Assembly: GCA_902793605.1 (NCBI GenBank)
Contig: CADBEB010000015.1
Coordinates: 1 to 64,000 of the forward strand
Reading direction: 5' to 3'
DNA length: 64,000 nucleotides
From: an uncultured Eubacteriales bacterium
GTDB taxonomy: Bacteria; Bacillota; Clostridia; Christensenellales; Aristaeellaceae
Positions 6,055 through 15,234 of the stretch are shown here, in pieces. Positions within the stretch are counted from its first letter, which is position 1; each line of letters begins with the position of its first letter. The translations under genes and the position numbers were made by a program. The notes under the pieces are model-generated. The model saw only the letters and a program-made list of their open reading frames with translations, was not told the origin of the DNA and did no database searches.

Positions 6055-7710
6055 TCAACGGCCGAACTGCGCGTCGTTGTTGCCGGATTCGGTGGTCCAC
6101 ATTTCCAGCATGTTGATCGGGTCGTTGAAGTCGGCAATCCAGCCGTTACGAGCGATACCGAAGTTGCCCTCCTTGCGCTCGTTGAGGAACACGGCCCAGT
6201 CGATGGACTTGATGGTCATGTTGATGCCGATCTGAGCGAAATCCTGCTGCAGGCACTCGGCGATGGCAACATGGCCGGAAGTGTTATTGGTCAGGTACTC
6301 GAAGCTCAGGGGCGTGCTGGCGGAGAGCATGTTGTTGGCATCGAATTCGAAGCCGGCGCTCTTCAGCAGCTCGACCGCTTCTTCCACGCTGGGCTCTTCG
6401 GCGAAGTAGCCGTCCGCGCCGTTCGGGTACTTCCAGGCGGAGGCATCCTTGAAGATGCCGCCGTTGCCGTCCGCCATACCAGTGGGCAGGAAGGAGGTGG
6501 CGATCTTCTGTCCGGTCTGGCCGACGGTGTCAATGATGTACTGACGGTCGATCAGCCGGCTCAGGCCCTTACGCATGGCGGCAGCCTGTTCAACAGTCTT
6601 GCCGGCGAAGAGGTCAGACTTCACGTTGAAGATCACGTAGTAGGTGCCCAGCTCGTCCACGATGTGGAACTCGGGATTGGACAGCAGGGTGGCAATCTGG
6701 TCGGTGGGAACGGAATCGGTGAAGTCCAGGTCGCCGTTCTGGTAGGCGGCATAGATGGCGGTGTCGTCGTCGCTGAGCATGAACTCAAGGCGTTCGAGCT
6801 TCACGTTCGCGGCATCCCAGTAGTTGGGGTTCTTGACATAAACCATGGACTTGTTGTGGTCCCAGCTTTCCAGGGTGTAGGCGCCGCTGGAAACAAAGCC
6901 GGCTTCGAGAGCCCAGGCACCGGGGTTGTCCGCGGTGGCACCGGCTTCAACACAGGCCTGCTGTACGGGGAAAAAGGTGGGGAAGGCAGCCAGGTCCAGC
7001 ATGTAGGCGCAGGGAGCCTTCAGGGTGACGGTGAAGGTCTTTCCGTCTTCGGAAGCAACAGCCTGCAGATCGTCCGGATAGCCGGCGATGCCGTCGAACA
7101 TGTAGCTGTAGTCAGCGGCGGTGGCGGGAGCGGCGGCGCGCTTCCAGGAATACTCGAAGTCCTTGGCGGTCAGGGGAGTGCCGTCGGACCACTTCAGACC
7201 ATCACGGATGGCGAAGGTGTAGGTCAGGCCGTCTTCGCTGACTTCATAACCGGTGGCGAAGTTGGGAGTCAGTTCGCCGTTGGCGTCATAGGTGTAGAGA
7301 CCGCCGAAGCTGTTGGCAGCCAGGCAGGCACCGTCCACGGAGCTGTTCAGCGCGGGATCGAGCTTGTCAGGCTCGGAGGCCAGCTGCAGGCGCAAGGTGG
7401 TTTTGTCGCCAAAGTCGGCATACATAAAGAACTTGGTTCCGTAGGGGTTGGAATAGAAGCCCGTCAGGCCTTCCTTCGCCATGTACACGTCATTGTAGTA
7501 ATAGATCGGTACGATGGCGCCGGTGTCCATCAGGATGTCTTCCGCCTGGTGCATCATCTCAGCACGCTTGGCGAAGTCGGTGGTGGCCTTGATGTCGGCG
7601 ATCAGCTTGTTGTACTCGGTCCAGTCGGGTTCGCTGCCGGCGTCGGCCAGAGCGGACACGCAACCGAGCATCATCATTGCGGCCAGCAGAAGAGCTAACA
7701 GTTTCTTCAT
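6055..7710 (-). CDS. oppA: Oligopeptide ABC transporter binding protein, circularly permuted OppA
   Basis: 551 residues, normal family length. The ATG at 7710 has GGAGG 8 bases upstream and a signal peptide (MKKLLALLLAAMMMLGC..., cleaved near SALAD). Residues 24-98 are what normally forms the C-terminus of an SBP_bac_5 protein: PDWTEYNKLIADI, AKRAEMMHQAEDILMDTGAIVPIYYY, then YSNPYGTKFF. Residues 103-551 then begin like a normal N-terminus (TTLRLQLASEPDKLDPALNSS), run through the central domains, and stop at ESGNNDAQFGR, exactly where the missing segment would attach. The swap amounts to a circular permutation of about 75 residues. It is last in the minus-strand opp locus and probably delivers peptides to OppBCDF. 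Confidence 0.85.
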   Translation of the reverse strand: MKKLLALLLAAMMMLGCVSALADAGSEPDWTEYNKLIADIKATTDFAKRAEMMHQAEDILMDTGAIVPIYYYNDVYMAKEGLTGFYSNPYGTKFFMYADFGDKTTLRLQLASEPDKLDPALNSSVDGACLAANSFGGLYTYDANGELTPNFATGYEVSEDGLTYTFAIRDGLKWSDGTPLTAKDFEYSWKRAAAPATAADYSYMFDGIAGYPDDLQAVASEDGKTFTVTLKAPCAYMLDLAAFPTFFPVQQACVEAGATADNPGAWALEAGFVSSGAYTLESWDHNKSMVYVKNPNYWDAANVKLERLEFMLSDDDTAIYAAYQNGDLDFTDSVPTDQIATLLSNPEFHIVDELGTYYVIFNVKSDLFAGKTVEQAAAMRKGLSRLIDRQYIIDTVGQTGQKIATSFLPTGMADGNGGIFKDASAWKYPNGADGYFAEEPSVEEAVELLKSAGFEFDANNMLSASTPLSFEYLTNNTSGHVAIAECLQQDFAQIGINMTIKSIDWAVFLNERKEGNFGIARNGWIADFNDPINMLEMWTTESGNNDAQFGR

Positions 7711-7790
7711 GGGTAGATTTCCTCCTAAAAATTTTTTATATCGACCGGCCCTTGCTCGGGCACGGCGGATATCAGGATTGGATGACCGGC

Positions 7791-8759
7791 TTACCTGTGA
7801 TGGCAGGCCACGAACCGTCCGGGCGCGACTTCCTTCAGCTCGGGACGGCTCTCCTCGCATTCCTTCGTCGCGTAGCGGCAGCGGGTCCGGAAGGGACAGC
7901 CCCTGGGCATCTTCAGGGGGGAGGGAACGTCGCCCTCCAGGATGATGCGGTTCTTGTGCCGGGCGGTCTCCGGATCCGGCATGGGAATGGCGGAGATCAG
8001 GGATTCCGAATAGGGATGGATGGGAGACTTGATAATCTCCATTGACGGGCCGATCTCCACGATGTGCCCCAGATACATGACAGCGATGCGCTTGCTCATG
8101 TGCTGGACGACCAGCAGGTCATGGGCGATGAACAGATAAGCGATGCCCAGTTTCTGCTGCAGTTCTTCAAAGGTGTTGATGATCTGCGCCTGGATGGAGA
8201 CATCCAGGGCCGAGACCGGCTCATCGCAGACGATGAAGCGGGGATTGACAGCCAGGGAACGGGCAATGCCGATACGCTGGCGCTGGCCGCCGGAGAACTC
8301 ATGGGCATAGCGGTTGGCATGCTCGCTGTTCAGGCCGACGATCGTCAGCAGCTCGGAGATCCGGTCCGCCCGCTCCTGGCGGCTGGAATACAGTTTATGG
8401 ATATCCAGCGGCTCGCCGATGATGTCCGACACGGTCATACGGGGGTTCAGGGAAGAATAAGGATCCTGGAAAACGATCTGCATGTCCTTGCGGAAATCAC
8501 CGATGTTCTTTTCCGTGACCCGTTTGCCGTCAAAGTAAACCTCACCGGAAGTGGGCGTATAAAGATGAAGCAGCGTACGGCCTACGGTCGTCTTGCCGCA
8601 GCCGGATTCACCGACCAAGCCCAGGGTTTCCCCTTCATCGATGGAGAAGGAGACATCATCCACGGCCTTCAGCAGGGTCTTGTTCATCATGCCGGACTTG
8701 ATGGGGAAGTATTTCTTCAGGTTGCGCACTTCAACCAACGGCTGCTTCCGTCCGCTCAT
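7791..8759 (-). CDS. oppF: Oligopeptide ABC transporter ATP-binding protein OppF
   Basis: 322 residues. It has a Walker [10 protein letters not shown], a signature [16 protein letters not shown], a Walker [13 protein letters not shown] and an H-loop IAHD. The C-terminal oligopeptide/dipeptide transporter domain carries the cysteine-rich [15 protein letters not shown] motif, which in relatives binds an iron-sulfur cluster. It hydrolyses ATP on the inner membrane face together with OppD. Its start overlaps the oppD stop by 4 bases, so translation is coupled. An 80-base gap with its own ribosome site separates it from the downstream oppA. Confidence 0.95.
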   Translation of the reverse strand: MSGRKQPLVEVRNLKKYFPIKSGMMNKTLLKAVDDVSFSIDEGETLGLVGESGCGKTTVGRTLLHLYTPTSGEVYFDGKRVTEKNIGDFRKDMQIVFQDPYSSLNPRMTVSDIIGEPLDIHKLYSSRQERADRISELLTIVGLNSEHANRYAHEFSGGQRQRIGIARSLAVNPRFIVCDEPVSALDVSIQAQIINTFEELQQKLGIAYLFIAHDLLVVQHMSKRIAVMYLGHIVEIGPSMEIIKSPIHPYSESLISAIPMPDPETARHKNRIILEGDVPSPLKMPRGCPFRTRCRYATKECEESRPELKEVAPGRFVACHHR

Positions 8760-9775
8760 ACTTCCTCACCGTCCTTTACTTCCAGCTGTCCGTCTTCCAT
8801 CATCCGCCGGACGTTGTTCCAGCAGGCGGCAATATGGAAGTCATTGACCCGAATCTCTTCCGGGGGCTGCTCCAGGCAGATTTTCATCGCATGGTCGCAG
8901 CGGGCGGCAAAGGCGCACCCCTTCGGCAGGTTCAGCAGGTCCACGGGGGAACCGGCGATGGGAACCAGCTTCTCATGCTTTTCCGAGATCCGCGGAATGG
9001 AGCGGATCAGCCCCTTGGTATACTCATGGCGGGGATTGTAGAAGATCTCGTCCGCGGTACCGCGTTCGCAGACTTTGCCGCCGTACATGACAATGATCTC
9101 ATCGCACATATCCGCGATGACGCCCAGGTCATGCGTGATCATGATGATGGCCATACCGAGCTTTTTCTGCAGGCTCTGCATCAGCTCCAGGATCTGGGCC
9201 TGGATGGTCACGTCCAGGGCGGTGGTGGGTTCATCCGCGATCAGGATGTCCGGTTCGCAGGCCAGGGCCATGGCGATCATCACACGCTGACGCATGCCGC
9301 CGGACAGCTCATGCGGATATTGCCTGAGCCGGCGTTCCGGCTCGTTGACGCCGACGAGCTGCAGCATCTCAACCGCCCGGGCCTGGATCTGTTCCTTGTT
9401 CCGGTCCGTATGGATACGGATGGCTTCCCGCAGCTGGCTGCCGATCGAGAAGGTCGGGTTCAGGCAGGTCATGGGGTCCTGGAAGATGATGGAAATCCTG
9501 CTTCCGCGGAACTTCTGCATCTGCTGGGGCGTATAGTTCAGGATATTCTCGCCTTTGAAAAGCACTTCCCCCCCGGTCACGCGGCCGGTATCCGTAAGGA
9601 TCCGCATGATGGAGTAGGCAGACACGCTCTTGCCGCTTCCGCTCTCGCCGACGATACCCAGGACTTTTCCGGCGTCGAGGTTATAGGAGATCCCGTTGAC
9701 AGCCTTGACTTCGCCCGCGTCCGTAAAGAAGGAGGTATGGAGGTTTTTGACCTGAAGCAATGGCATTTCACTCAT
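8756..9775 (-). CDS. oppD: Oligopeptide ABC transporter ATP-binding protein OppD
   Basis: 339 residues. Walker A GESGSGKS, signature [16 protein letters not shown], Walker [13 protein letters not shown], and the C-terminal [15 protein letters not shown] cysteine motif are all intact. It is the ATPase partner of OppF. The LSGGMRQR signature and TTALD Walker B ending are usual for OppD/DppD, against SGGQRQR and VSALD in OppF. It lies 4 bases downstream of oppC in a tightly packed operon. Confidence 0.95.
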   Translation of the reverse strand: MSEMPLLQVKNLHTSFFTDAGEVKAVNGISYNLDAGKVLGIVGESGSGKSVSAYSIMRILTDTGRVTGGEVLFKGENILNYTPQQMQKFRGSRISIIFQDPMTCLNPTFSIGSQLREAIRIHTDRNKEQIQARAVEMLQLVGVNEPERRLRQYPHELSGGMRQRVMIAMALACEPDILIADEPTTALDVTIQAQILELMQSLQKKLGMAIIMITHDLGVIADMCDEIIVMYGGKVCERGTADEIFYNPRHEYTKGLIRSIPRISEKHEKLVPIAGSPVDLLNLPKGCAFAARCDHAMKICLEQPPEEIRVNDFHIAACWNNVRRMMEDGQLEVKDGEEV

Positions 9776-9779
9776 ACGA

Positions 9780-10859
9780 TCACTTCCTTAACTTGGGGTC
9801 GAAGGCGTCACGGAGACCGTCGCCCAGGAGGTTGAAGGACAGCACGATCAGGCAGATCCCCACAGCCGGGAAGACCATCTTGTAGGGGTAGGCCTGGAGG
9901 GCCGCCCGGGCGGAATTGGCCAGGGAGCCCAGGGAGGGCATCGGGGCCTGCACGCCCAGGCCGATGAAGCTCAGAAAGCTTTCAGTGAAGATGGCGGAGG
10001 GGATCTGCAGGGCGGTGGAGATGATGATCACGCCCATGCAGTTCGGCAGGATATGCTTCCGGATGATCCGGCTCCGCTTTGCGCCCATGGCCCTGGCTGC
10101 CAGCACGTATTCATTGTTCTTGATTGTCAGGATCTGGCCGCGGACCAGCCGCGCCATGCCAACCCAGTAAAGCAGGCCGAAGACGGCGAACATGGAAAGC
10201 ATGTTCGGCCCGATGCTGGCCAGGACGGTGTTCTGCAGCCTCTGGCCGAGCAGCTGGTCCAGCACGACTGAGAGCAGGATCACCATCAGGGTGTCCGGCA
10301 GGGAATAGATGATATCGACGATGCGCATCATGACCAGATCCGTCTTGCCTCCGGCGTAGCCCGCGATCGAACCGTACAGCAGGCCGATAAACAACACGAT
10401 CAACGAGGCGAAGAAGCCGACAGCCAGGGAGACGCGCGCGCCGTAGATGACGCGGATAAAGTAGTCACGGCACAATTCGTCCGTGCCGAAGATGTGGGGG
10501 AAAATCTTCTCACCGTTGTCGATGGCCTGCTGCTCCAGCTTGGAATAGGTGAAGGGCGGCAGGTTCTTCGCGCTCTTGTCGCGCTTGCCGTTGACGGTGA
10601 TCATATTGCTGTAGGAATAGGGAACGATCAGAGGAGCGATGATAATGGTGACCAGGATCACGATCAGCACGATCATGGAGCCGACAGCCAGCGGATTACG
10701 GAAAAGCTTGCGCATACCGTCCCGGAAGAAGGTGGTGCTCTCGCGCATCACATCCTGCTGGGCCTTTTCCTCATCTGTGGCGGGCTCGAATTTCGCCACG
10801 TCCAGCTGCAGGCTGAAGGGCTTTTTTTTCGGGGGAACGTTGGGATTATACTCACTCAT
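9780..10859 (-). CDS. oppC: Oligopeptide ABC transporter permease OppC
   Basis: 359 residues. A cytoplasmic N-terminal tail (KKKPFSLQLDVAKFEPATDEEKAQQD) leads to a first membrane helix (residues about 58-80), an extracytoplasmic loop with the GTDELCRDYFIRVIYGARVSL motif, and five more helices. The EAA-like cytoplasmic loop, LAARAMGAKRSRIIRKHILPN, contacts the ATPases. It forms the channel with OppB. Size and layout are ordinary for the family, in contrast to the second OppC in this window. It lies 14 bases after oppB. Confidence 0.95.
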   Translation of the reverse strand: MSEYNPNVPPKKKPFSLQLDVAKFEPATDEEKAQQDVMRESTTFFRDGMRKLFRNPLAVGSMIVLIVILVTIIIAPLIVPYSYSNMITVNGKRDKSAKNLPPFTYSKLEQQAIDNGEKIFPHIFGTDELCRDYFIRVIYGARVSLAVGFFASLIVLFIGLLYGSIAGYAGGKTDLVMMRIVDIIYSLPDTLMVILLSVVLDQLLGQRLQNTVLASIGPNMLSMFAVFGLLYWVGMARLVRGQILTIKNNEYVLAARAMGAKRSRIIRKHILPNCMGVIIISTALQIPSAIFTESFLSFIGLGVQAPMPSLGSLANSARAALQAYPYKMVFPAVGICLIVLSFNLLGDGLRDAFDPKLRK

Positions 10860-10873
10860 TTCCTTCAGCCTCC

Positions 10874-11953
10874 TTAATCAAAATCGATCCGGGGATCCAC
10901 CAGCTTATAGACCAGGTCACTGAGCAGCGTCGCTGTGACCATCAGCGTGGCCAGGAAGATGGTGGTGCCCATGATCATGGGATAATCCCGGTTGGTAATG
11001 CCCTGGACGAATTTGGTGCCCAGGCCGCCGGTGGTAAAGACGGACTCAACGACCATGGACCCGGTGAGGATATACGCGGTCATGGGACCGACATAGGTGA
11101 TGACCGGGATCAGCGCGTTGCGCAGGGCGTGCTTGAAGATGACCAGCCACTGGCTGACGCCCTTGGCGCGGGCAGTACGGATATAGTCCTGGCCGAGCAC
11201 GTCCAGCATGGAGGTTTTGGTCAGGCGGGTGATATAGCTCATGGGGGAGAGCATCAGCGCCACGACCGGCAGCACATAGGACTGGTTGTCCGCGGAAAAG
11301 ATCGGGAACCAGTTCAGCTGCAGGCAGAAGACCAGGAGCAGGAGCGTGGCCATGATAAAGCTCGGCACTGCAACGAACAGGGTCGTGAAGAAGATGATGA
11401 TCCGGTCCGCCGCTTTGGCGCGGTTCAGGGCGGCGATTGAACCGAACAGCACGCCCAGGACAACAGCCAGGAGCGCGGCATAGCCGCCCAGCTGGGCGGA
11501 GATCGAAAAGGAATCGAAGATCGTCGTGGAAATCTCGCGTCCGGTCTTGGTCGAGACGCCGAAATTCCCCTGCATCAGGCCTTCCAGGTACAGGATGAAC
11601 TGCTTTCCGACGGGCTCATTTAAATGGAAGCGCTCCTCCAGCACGGCCTGGACGGCGGCGGAGGGCGCCTTCTCCTTGGAGAACGGACCGCCGGGGATCG
11701 CGTTCATGGCAAAGAACGTGATGGCGGAGATGATAAACACGGTCAGCAGCGCGAGCAGCACGCGCTTGCAGACATATCTTCCTGTATTATTGGAAAAATA
11801 CAGCGCACCGGCGATCAGCACCAGCACCACGCCGAGAAGGATCTTCTCCGTCAGGATCGGCAGGAAGAGCCATCCTGCTGCGAAAATGGCCAGCGAGACA
11901 ACCGTGTGAACGATCAGCTGCCGTTCCTTCCGCTTTCTTTCAGTTATATCCAT
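10874..11953 (-). CDS. oppB: Oligopeptide ABC transporter permease OppB with N-terminal extension
   Basis: 359 residues. Residues about 60-359 are a standard OppB: the CKRVLLALLTVFIISAITFF first helix, the PGGPF loop, and the EAA loop YIRTARAKGVSQWLVIFKHALRNALIP. Residues 1-57 add two hydrophobic segments (VHTVVSLAIFAAGWLFLP and ILLGVVLVLIAGALYF) that usual OppB proteins, about 305-330 residues, lack. The ATG at 11953 has AAGGAG upstream. It is the first gene of the minus-strand opp operon, so the promoter should lie in 11954-12285. Confidence 0.9.
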   Translation of the reverse strand: MDITERKRKERQLIVHTVVSLAIFAAGWLFLPILTEKILLGVVLVLIAGALYFSNNTGRYVCKRVLLALLTVFIISAITFFAMNAIPGGPFSKEKAPSAAVQAVLEERFHLNEPVGKQFILYLEGLMQGNFGVSTKTGREISTTIFDSFSISAQLGGYAALLAVVLGVLFGSIAALNRAKAADRIIIFFTTLFVAVPSFIMATLLLLVFCLQLNWFPIFSADNQSYVLPVVALMLSPMSYITRLTKTSMLDVLGQDYIRTARAKGVSQWLVIFKHALRNALIPVITYVGPMTAYILTGSMVVESVFTTGGLGTKFVQGITNRDYPMIMGTTIFLATLMVTATLLSDLVYKLVDPRIDFD

Positions 11954-12285
11954 TCAAGATGCTCCTTACTTCTGCTTCGTACAAGGCGCATGAATGTGGC
12001 GCGCAAACCGGATGTACTATGAGCAGTAAACAATATTGTACAAAGAAAAAACAAAAATGGCAAGAAAAACTGTTTGTTCGATTGTGCTTTTCCTGTTTTT
12101 TGGATAACGGTCTGAATATCGTCCGAAAGGCTCGACAGGAATTGTTTTCCCGGCTTTGTATCGCGGCAGATTGCAAATCGGCGAACGATATGTTATCATT
12201 GAAAAGTACTTTTTACTGAAAGAGTATAGTTCCAGGGCCGGAGCGATCCGCCCTTTAAATTGCTCCTGAAAGCGAGGAACGCCGG
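11954..12285. other. Divergent intergenic region between the two opp loci
   Basis: About 330 bases, AT-richer than its surroundings, with no supported gene. It must hold the promoter of the minus-strand opp operon and perhaps one for the plus-strand membrane gene at 12286. The best plus-strand pair, TTGAAA near 12199 and TATAGT near 12225, has a 20-base spacer, which is too long to call with confidence. Confidence 0.45.
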
Positions 12286-12822
12286 GTGTCGAGAAACCGA
12301 TATGTCGGGGATTACCACCTGGCGGACTCCCTGGACGAGCGCGGGAAGATCCGCACGGACGTGGAATATGTCGGTGACAGGTATTCCTTCACGGAGGGAC
12401 CGGAGACCGTCCGCCGTGCGAAGCGGAAGGCGCTGATCCTCTGCACGGCCGGCTGGCTGCTGTATATCGGGGCGATGATCCTGCCGTCGGCGGCCATGCG
12501 GGCCTTGTGGACGGCGGTCCCCTTTGCCTTTACCGGCGTGCCGCTGGCACTGCTGACCGGGACGGCGGCGGAGATCTTTCCGAGGAAGGAACGGTTCGAG
12601 CACCGATACGCCGACCGGATCGAAAACCGCTGGCCGGCGGCCTCGGCATTCACCGTGATCCTGGCCGGGATCTCGCTGGCTGGCGAAGGGGTGAACCTGC
12701 TCCTCGGGAAGGAAATGAAGGGTGGGGACGCGCTCTTCGCCGCCTGCGCGGCAGGGCTGATCCTCGTCGGGATCCTCGCGCACCGGACGCGCCGGAGCCT
12801 GCGGTGCGAAAAGGCGCGGTAA
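12286..12822 (+). CDS. Putative membrane protein
   Basis: 178 residues, GTG start at 12286 with a weak GAGG site. A soluble N-terminal part of about 45 residues (SRNRYVGDYHLADSLDERGKIRTDVEYVGDRYSF) precedes four hydrophobic segments (about residues 48-66, 72-90, 122-140, 147-163). No family with known function is recognised. It stands just ahead of the right-hand opp operon with a 56-base gap, so it could be cotranscribed with it. A longer minus-strand frame over the same bases has no ribosome site and was not taken. Confidence 0.65.
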   Translation: MSRNRYVGDYHLADSLDERGKIRTDVEYVGDRYSFTEGPETVRRAKRKALILCTAGWLLYIGAMILPSAAMRALWTAVPFAFTGVPLALLTGTAAEIFPRKERFEHRYADRIENRWPAASAFTVILAGISLAGEGVNLLLGKEMKGGDALFAACAAGLILVGILAHRTRRSLRCEKAR

Positions 12823-12878
12823 CACAGGTTATTATGCGTATGAACGCTTAATAAACAAAACAAGGAGGGAATCTAACT

Positions 12879-15155
12879 ATGACCAGGACAAACAAAATGC
12901 TTGCTCTGCTCCTGGCGCTGATCATGGTCTTTACCGTGAGCTTCAGCGCCCTGGCGGAGGAAAACGCGGCTGAAGCGGCCGAGCGGCAGGAGGGCGCCGT
13001 GGTGTACGCCACCGCCACCTTCGGACAGAAATTCAGCCCCTTCTTCAACACGACGGCGTACGACCGGGAAGTCGTCGAACTGACGCAGACTACGCTGCTC
13101 GCGGCGGACCGCGGCGGCGCCATCCTGTACAACGGCGGCGCAGACGAAGGCGAAAAAGCGAACTATAACGGAACCGACTACACCTACAAGGGTGCCGGCA
13201 ACCTTGAGGTTGTCCAGAACGACGACGGTTCCGTCGACTATAACCTGACGATGCGGGATGATATCTACTTCACCGACGGTGAGAAGGCCACGATCGACGA
13301 CATCATCTTCGGCATCTATGTGGAGAGCGACCCCACCTACGACGGAAGCTCCACTGTCTACGCCCTGCCGATCGAAGGCATGGAAGAATACCGCAGCGGC
13401 ATGACCAGCCGGGGCAACGCCATCTTTGCAGACGGCAAGGGCGACGGCTACGTGAAGAACGACAAGTACTCCGAAGAGCAGTACAACGCCTTCTGGAAGT
13501 TCTACGACGAAGAATCCGGCGCCGCGTTCGCGCAGGAGATCGTGGACTACTGCATCGCCAACGGCTACAACGCCCCCACCGATTCCGTGGCCGTCTGCGC
13601 GGCGAACTGGGGATACGGTGATCTCGCCGAAAACGCTACGGCTTACGACTTCTGGAATGCCATCCTGGCCGCCTACGACGGCAACACCGAAACAGCCGAA
13701 GCGACCGAAACCGCCGGTTCCACCCGTCTCGGGCTGACGATCGCTGCGCTGGGCGCCGACTACGAGAAGGGCGTGCAGACCGGAGAAGGCGCCGCGAACA
13801 TCAGCGGTATCAAGAAGACCGGCGACCTGACCATGACGATCCACATGACCGAGTACGACGCGACCGCGGTCTATGAGATGAACCGCTACATCGCGCCGAT
13901 GCACTACTACGGCGACAAGGCCCTGTACGACTACGACAACAACCAGTTCGGCTTCGTAAAGGGCGACCTGAGCGGCGTGAAGGCGAAGAACACGGCTCCC
14001 CTGGGCGCCGGCCCCTACACCTTCGAAAGCTACAAGAACGGCGTGGTGACCCTGAAGGCCAACGACAAGTACTTCAAGGGCGCTCCCGCCTCCAAGGTCC
14101 TGCTGATGCAGGAATCCCAGGATTCCGACTACATCCCCGGCATCCTGAGCGGCAGCTTTGACATGGCGCAGCCCTCCATCAGCGAGACGGCGATCAAGGC
14201 CATCAAGGACGCGAACTCCAACGGCGAACTGGCGGGCGACAAGCTGCACACCGTGCTGGTGGACTACCGCGGCTACGGCTACCTGGGTATCAACGCCGAC
14301 CTGGTGAACATGGGCGATCCGGCCTCCGACGAATCCAAGGCCCTGCGCAAGGGCTTCATGACCCTCTTCGCCGTCTACCGCGACACGGTCATCAATTCCT
14401 ACTACGGAGACCGCGCCTCCGTGATCCAGTACCCGATCTCCAACACCAGCTGGGCCGCCCCGAAGCCCGCGGACGAAGGCTACCGCAACGCCTACTCCGT
14501 GGACGTGGACGGCAACCCGATCTACGACGCCTCCATGAGCGAGGAACAGCGCTATGAAGCGGCGAAGCAGGCGGCCATCGGCTTCTTCAAGGCGGCCGGA
14601 CTGACCTGGGACGACGCGCAGGGCAAATTTACGAATGTCGAGAAGACCTGGGAAGTCATGATCCCCGGCGACGGACAGCAAGATCACCCGGCCTACGGCA
14701 TCGTCGTGGCGGCTTCCAACGTGCTGGCTGACCTGGGCATCACGCTGCAGGTGAACGACGTCGGCAGCTCCGTATGGAACAACGCGCTGGAATCCAACAC
14801 CGCCATGATGTGGGCGGCGGCCTGGCAGGCCTCCGTCGATCCGGACATGACGCAGGTCTACTCCAGCGCCAACGCGCACGGCAACGGCACCAACTCCAAC
14901 CACTACTCCGTGGACGACGCGGCCCTGGATGAGCTGATCAAGGCCGGCCGCTCCAGCGCGGACACCGAGGAGCGCAAGTCCATCTACAAGGAAGCCATGG
15001 AAATCATCATGGACTGGGGCTGCGAACTGCCCACCTACCAGCGGAAGGACTGCACCGAGTACTCCGCCGAGCGTATCAACCTGGATACCATCCCGCAGGA
15101 CATGACGCCCTACTGGCTCTGGTACGCGCAGATCGAGACGCTGGCGCTCAAATAA
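12879..15155 (+). CDS. oppA: Oligopeptide ABC transporter binding protein, large form
   Basis: 758 residues, longer than the usual 540-600. ATG at 12879 with AAGGAGGG upstream and a clear signal peptide (MTRTNKMLALLLALIMVFTVSFSALA). The fold is SBP_bac_5, in normal order: GQKFSPFFNTTAYDREV at the start, MRDDIYFTDGEKATIDDI in the middle, and a C-terminal AALDELIKAGRSSADTEERKSIYKEAMEIIMDWGCELPTYQR. Residues about 165-275 form an insertion rich in Asp, Tyr and Ala. No lipobox is evident, so membrane attachment is uncertain. It heads the right-hand operon and should capture peptides for the permeases that follow. Confidence 0.9.
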   Translation: MTRTNKMLALLLALIMVFTVSFSALAEENAAEAAERQEGAVVYATATFGQKFSPFFNTTAYDREVVELTQTTLLAADRGGAILYNGGADEGEKANYNGTDYTYKGAGNLEVVQNDDGSVDYNLTMRDDIYFTDGEKATIDDIIFGIYVESDPTYDGSSTVYALPIEGMEEYRSGMTSRGNAIFADGKGDGYVKNDKYSEEQYNAFWKFYDEESGAAFAQEIVDYCIANGYNAPTDSVAVCAANWGYGDLAENATAYDFWNAILAAYDGNTETAEATETAGSTRLGLTIAALGADYEKGVQTGEGAANISGIKKTGDLTMTIHMTEYDATAVYEMNRYIAPMHYYGDKALYDYDNNQFGFVKGDLSGVKAKNTAPLGAGPYTFESYKNGVVTLKANDKYFKGAPASKVLLMQESQDSDYIPGILSGSFDMAQPSISETAIKAIKDANSNGELAGDKLHTVLVDYRGYGYLGINADLVNMGDPASDESKALRKGFMTLFAVYRDTVINSYYGDRASVIQYPISNTSWAAPKPADEGYRNAYSVDVDGNPIYDASMSEEQRYEAAKQAAIGFFKAAGLTWDDAQGKFTNVEKTWEVMIPGDGQQDHPAYGIVVAASNVLADLGITLQVNDVGSSVWNNALESNTAMMWAAAWQASVDPDMTQVYSSANAHGNGTNSNHYSVDDAALDELIKAGRSSADTEERKSIYKEAMEIIMDWGCELPTYQRKDCTEYSAERINLDTIPQDMTPYWLWYAQIETLALK

Positions 15156-15177
15156 TCAACGGAAACCCCTTTGTACC

Positions 15178-15206
15178 CATGCCCGGCAGCGACCCTGCCG
15201 GGCATG
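15178..15206 (+). terminator. Strong hairpin between oppA and oppB
   Basis: CATGCCCGGCAG pairs perfectly with CTGCCGGGCATG around a 5-base loop. No T run follows, so it is more likely to protect the 3' end of an oppA transcript or cut read-through, raising binding protein over permease. That is the usual logic in such operons. Confidence 0.8.
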
Positions 15207-15234
15207 GATTTCCTGACAGAAAGCAGGCTGCAAC

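Noticed and set aside
5947..7698. 583-codon plus-strand open frame
   Set aside because: It is antisense to the permuted OppA, which has a signal peptide, ribosome site and conserved motifs.
12196..12825. Minus-strand frame over the membrane-protein gene
   Set aside because: There is no ribosome site and the translation is Arg/Pro-rich, whereas the plus-strand frame gives a plausible membrane protein.
12873..14903. 676-codon open frame on the minus strand
   Set aside because: It is antisense to the large OppA gene; the Val/Gly/His-rich translation has no domain.
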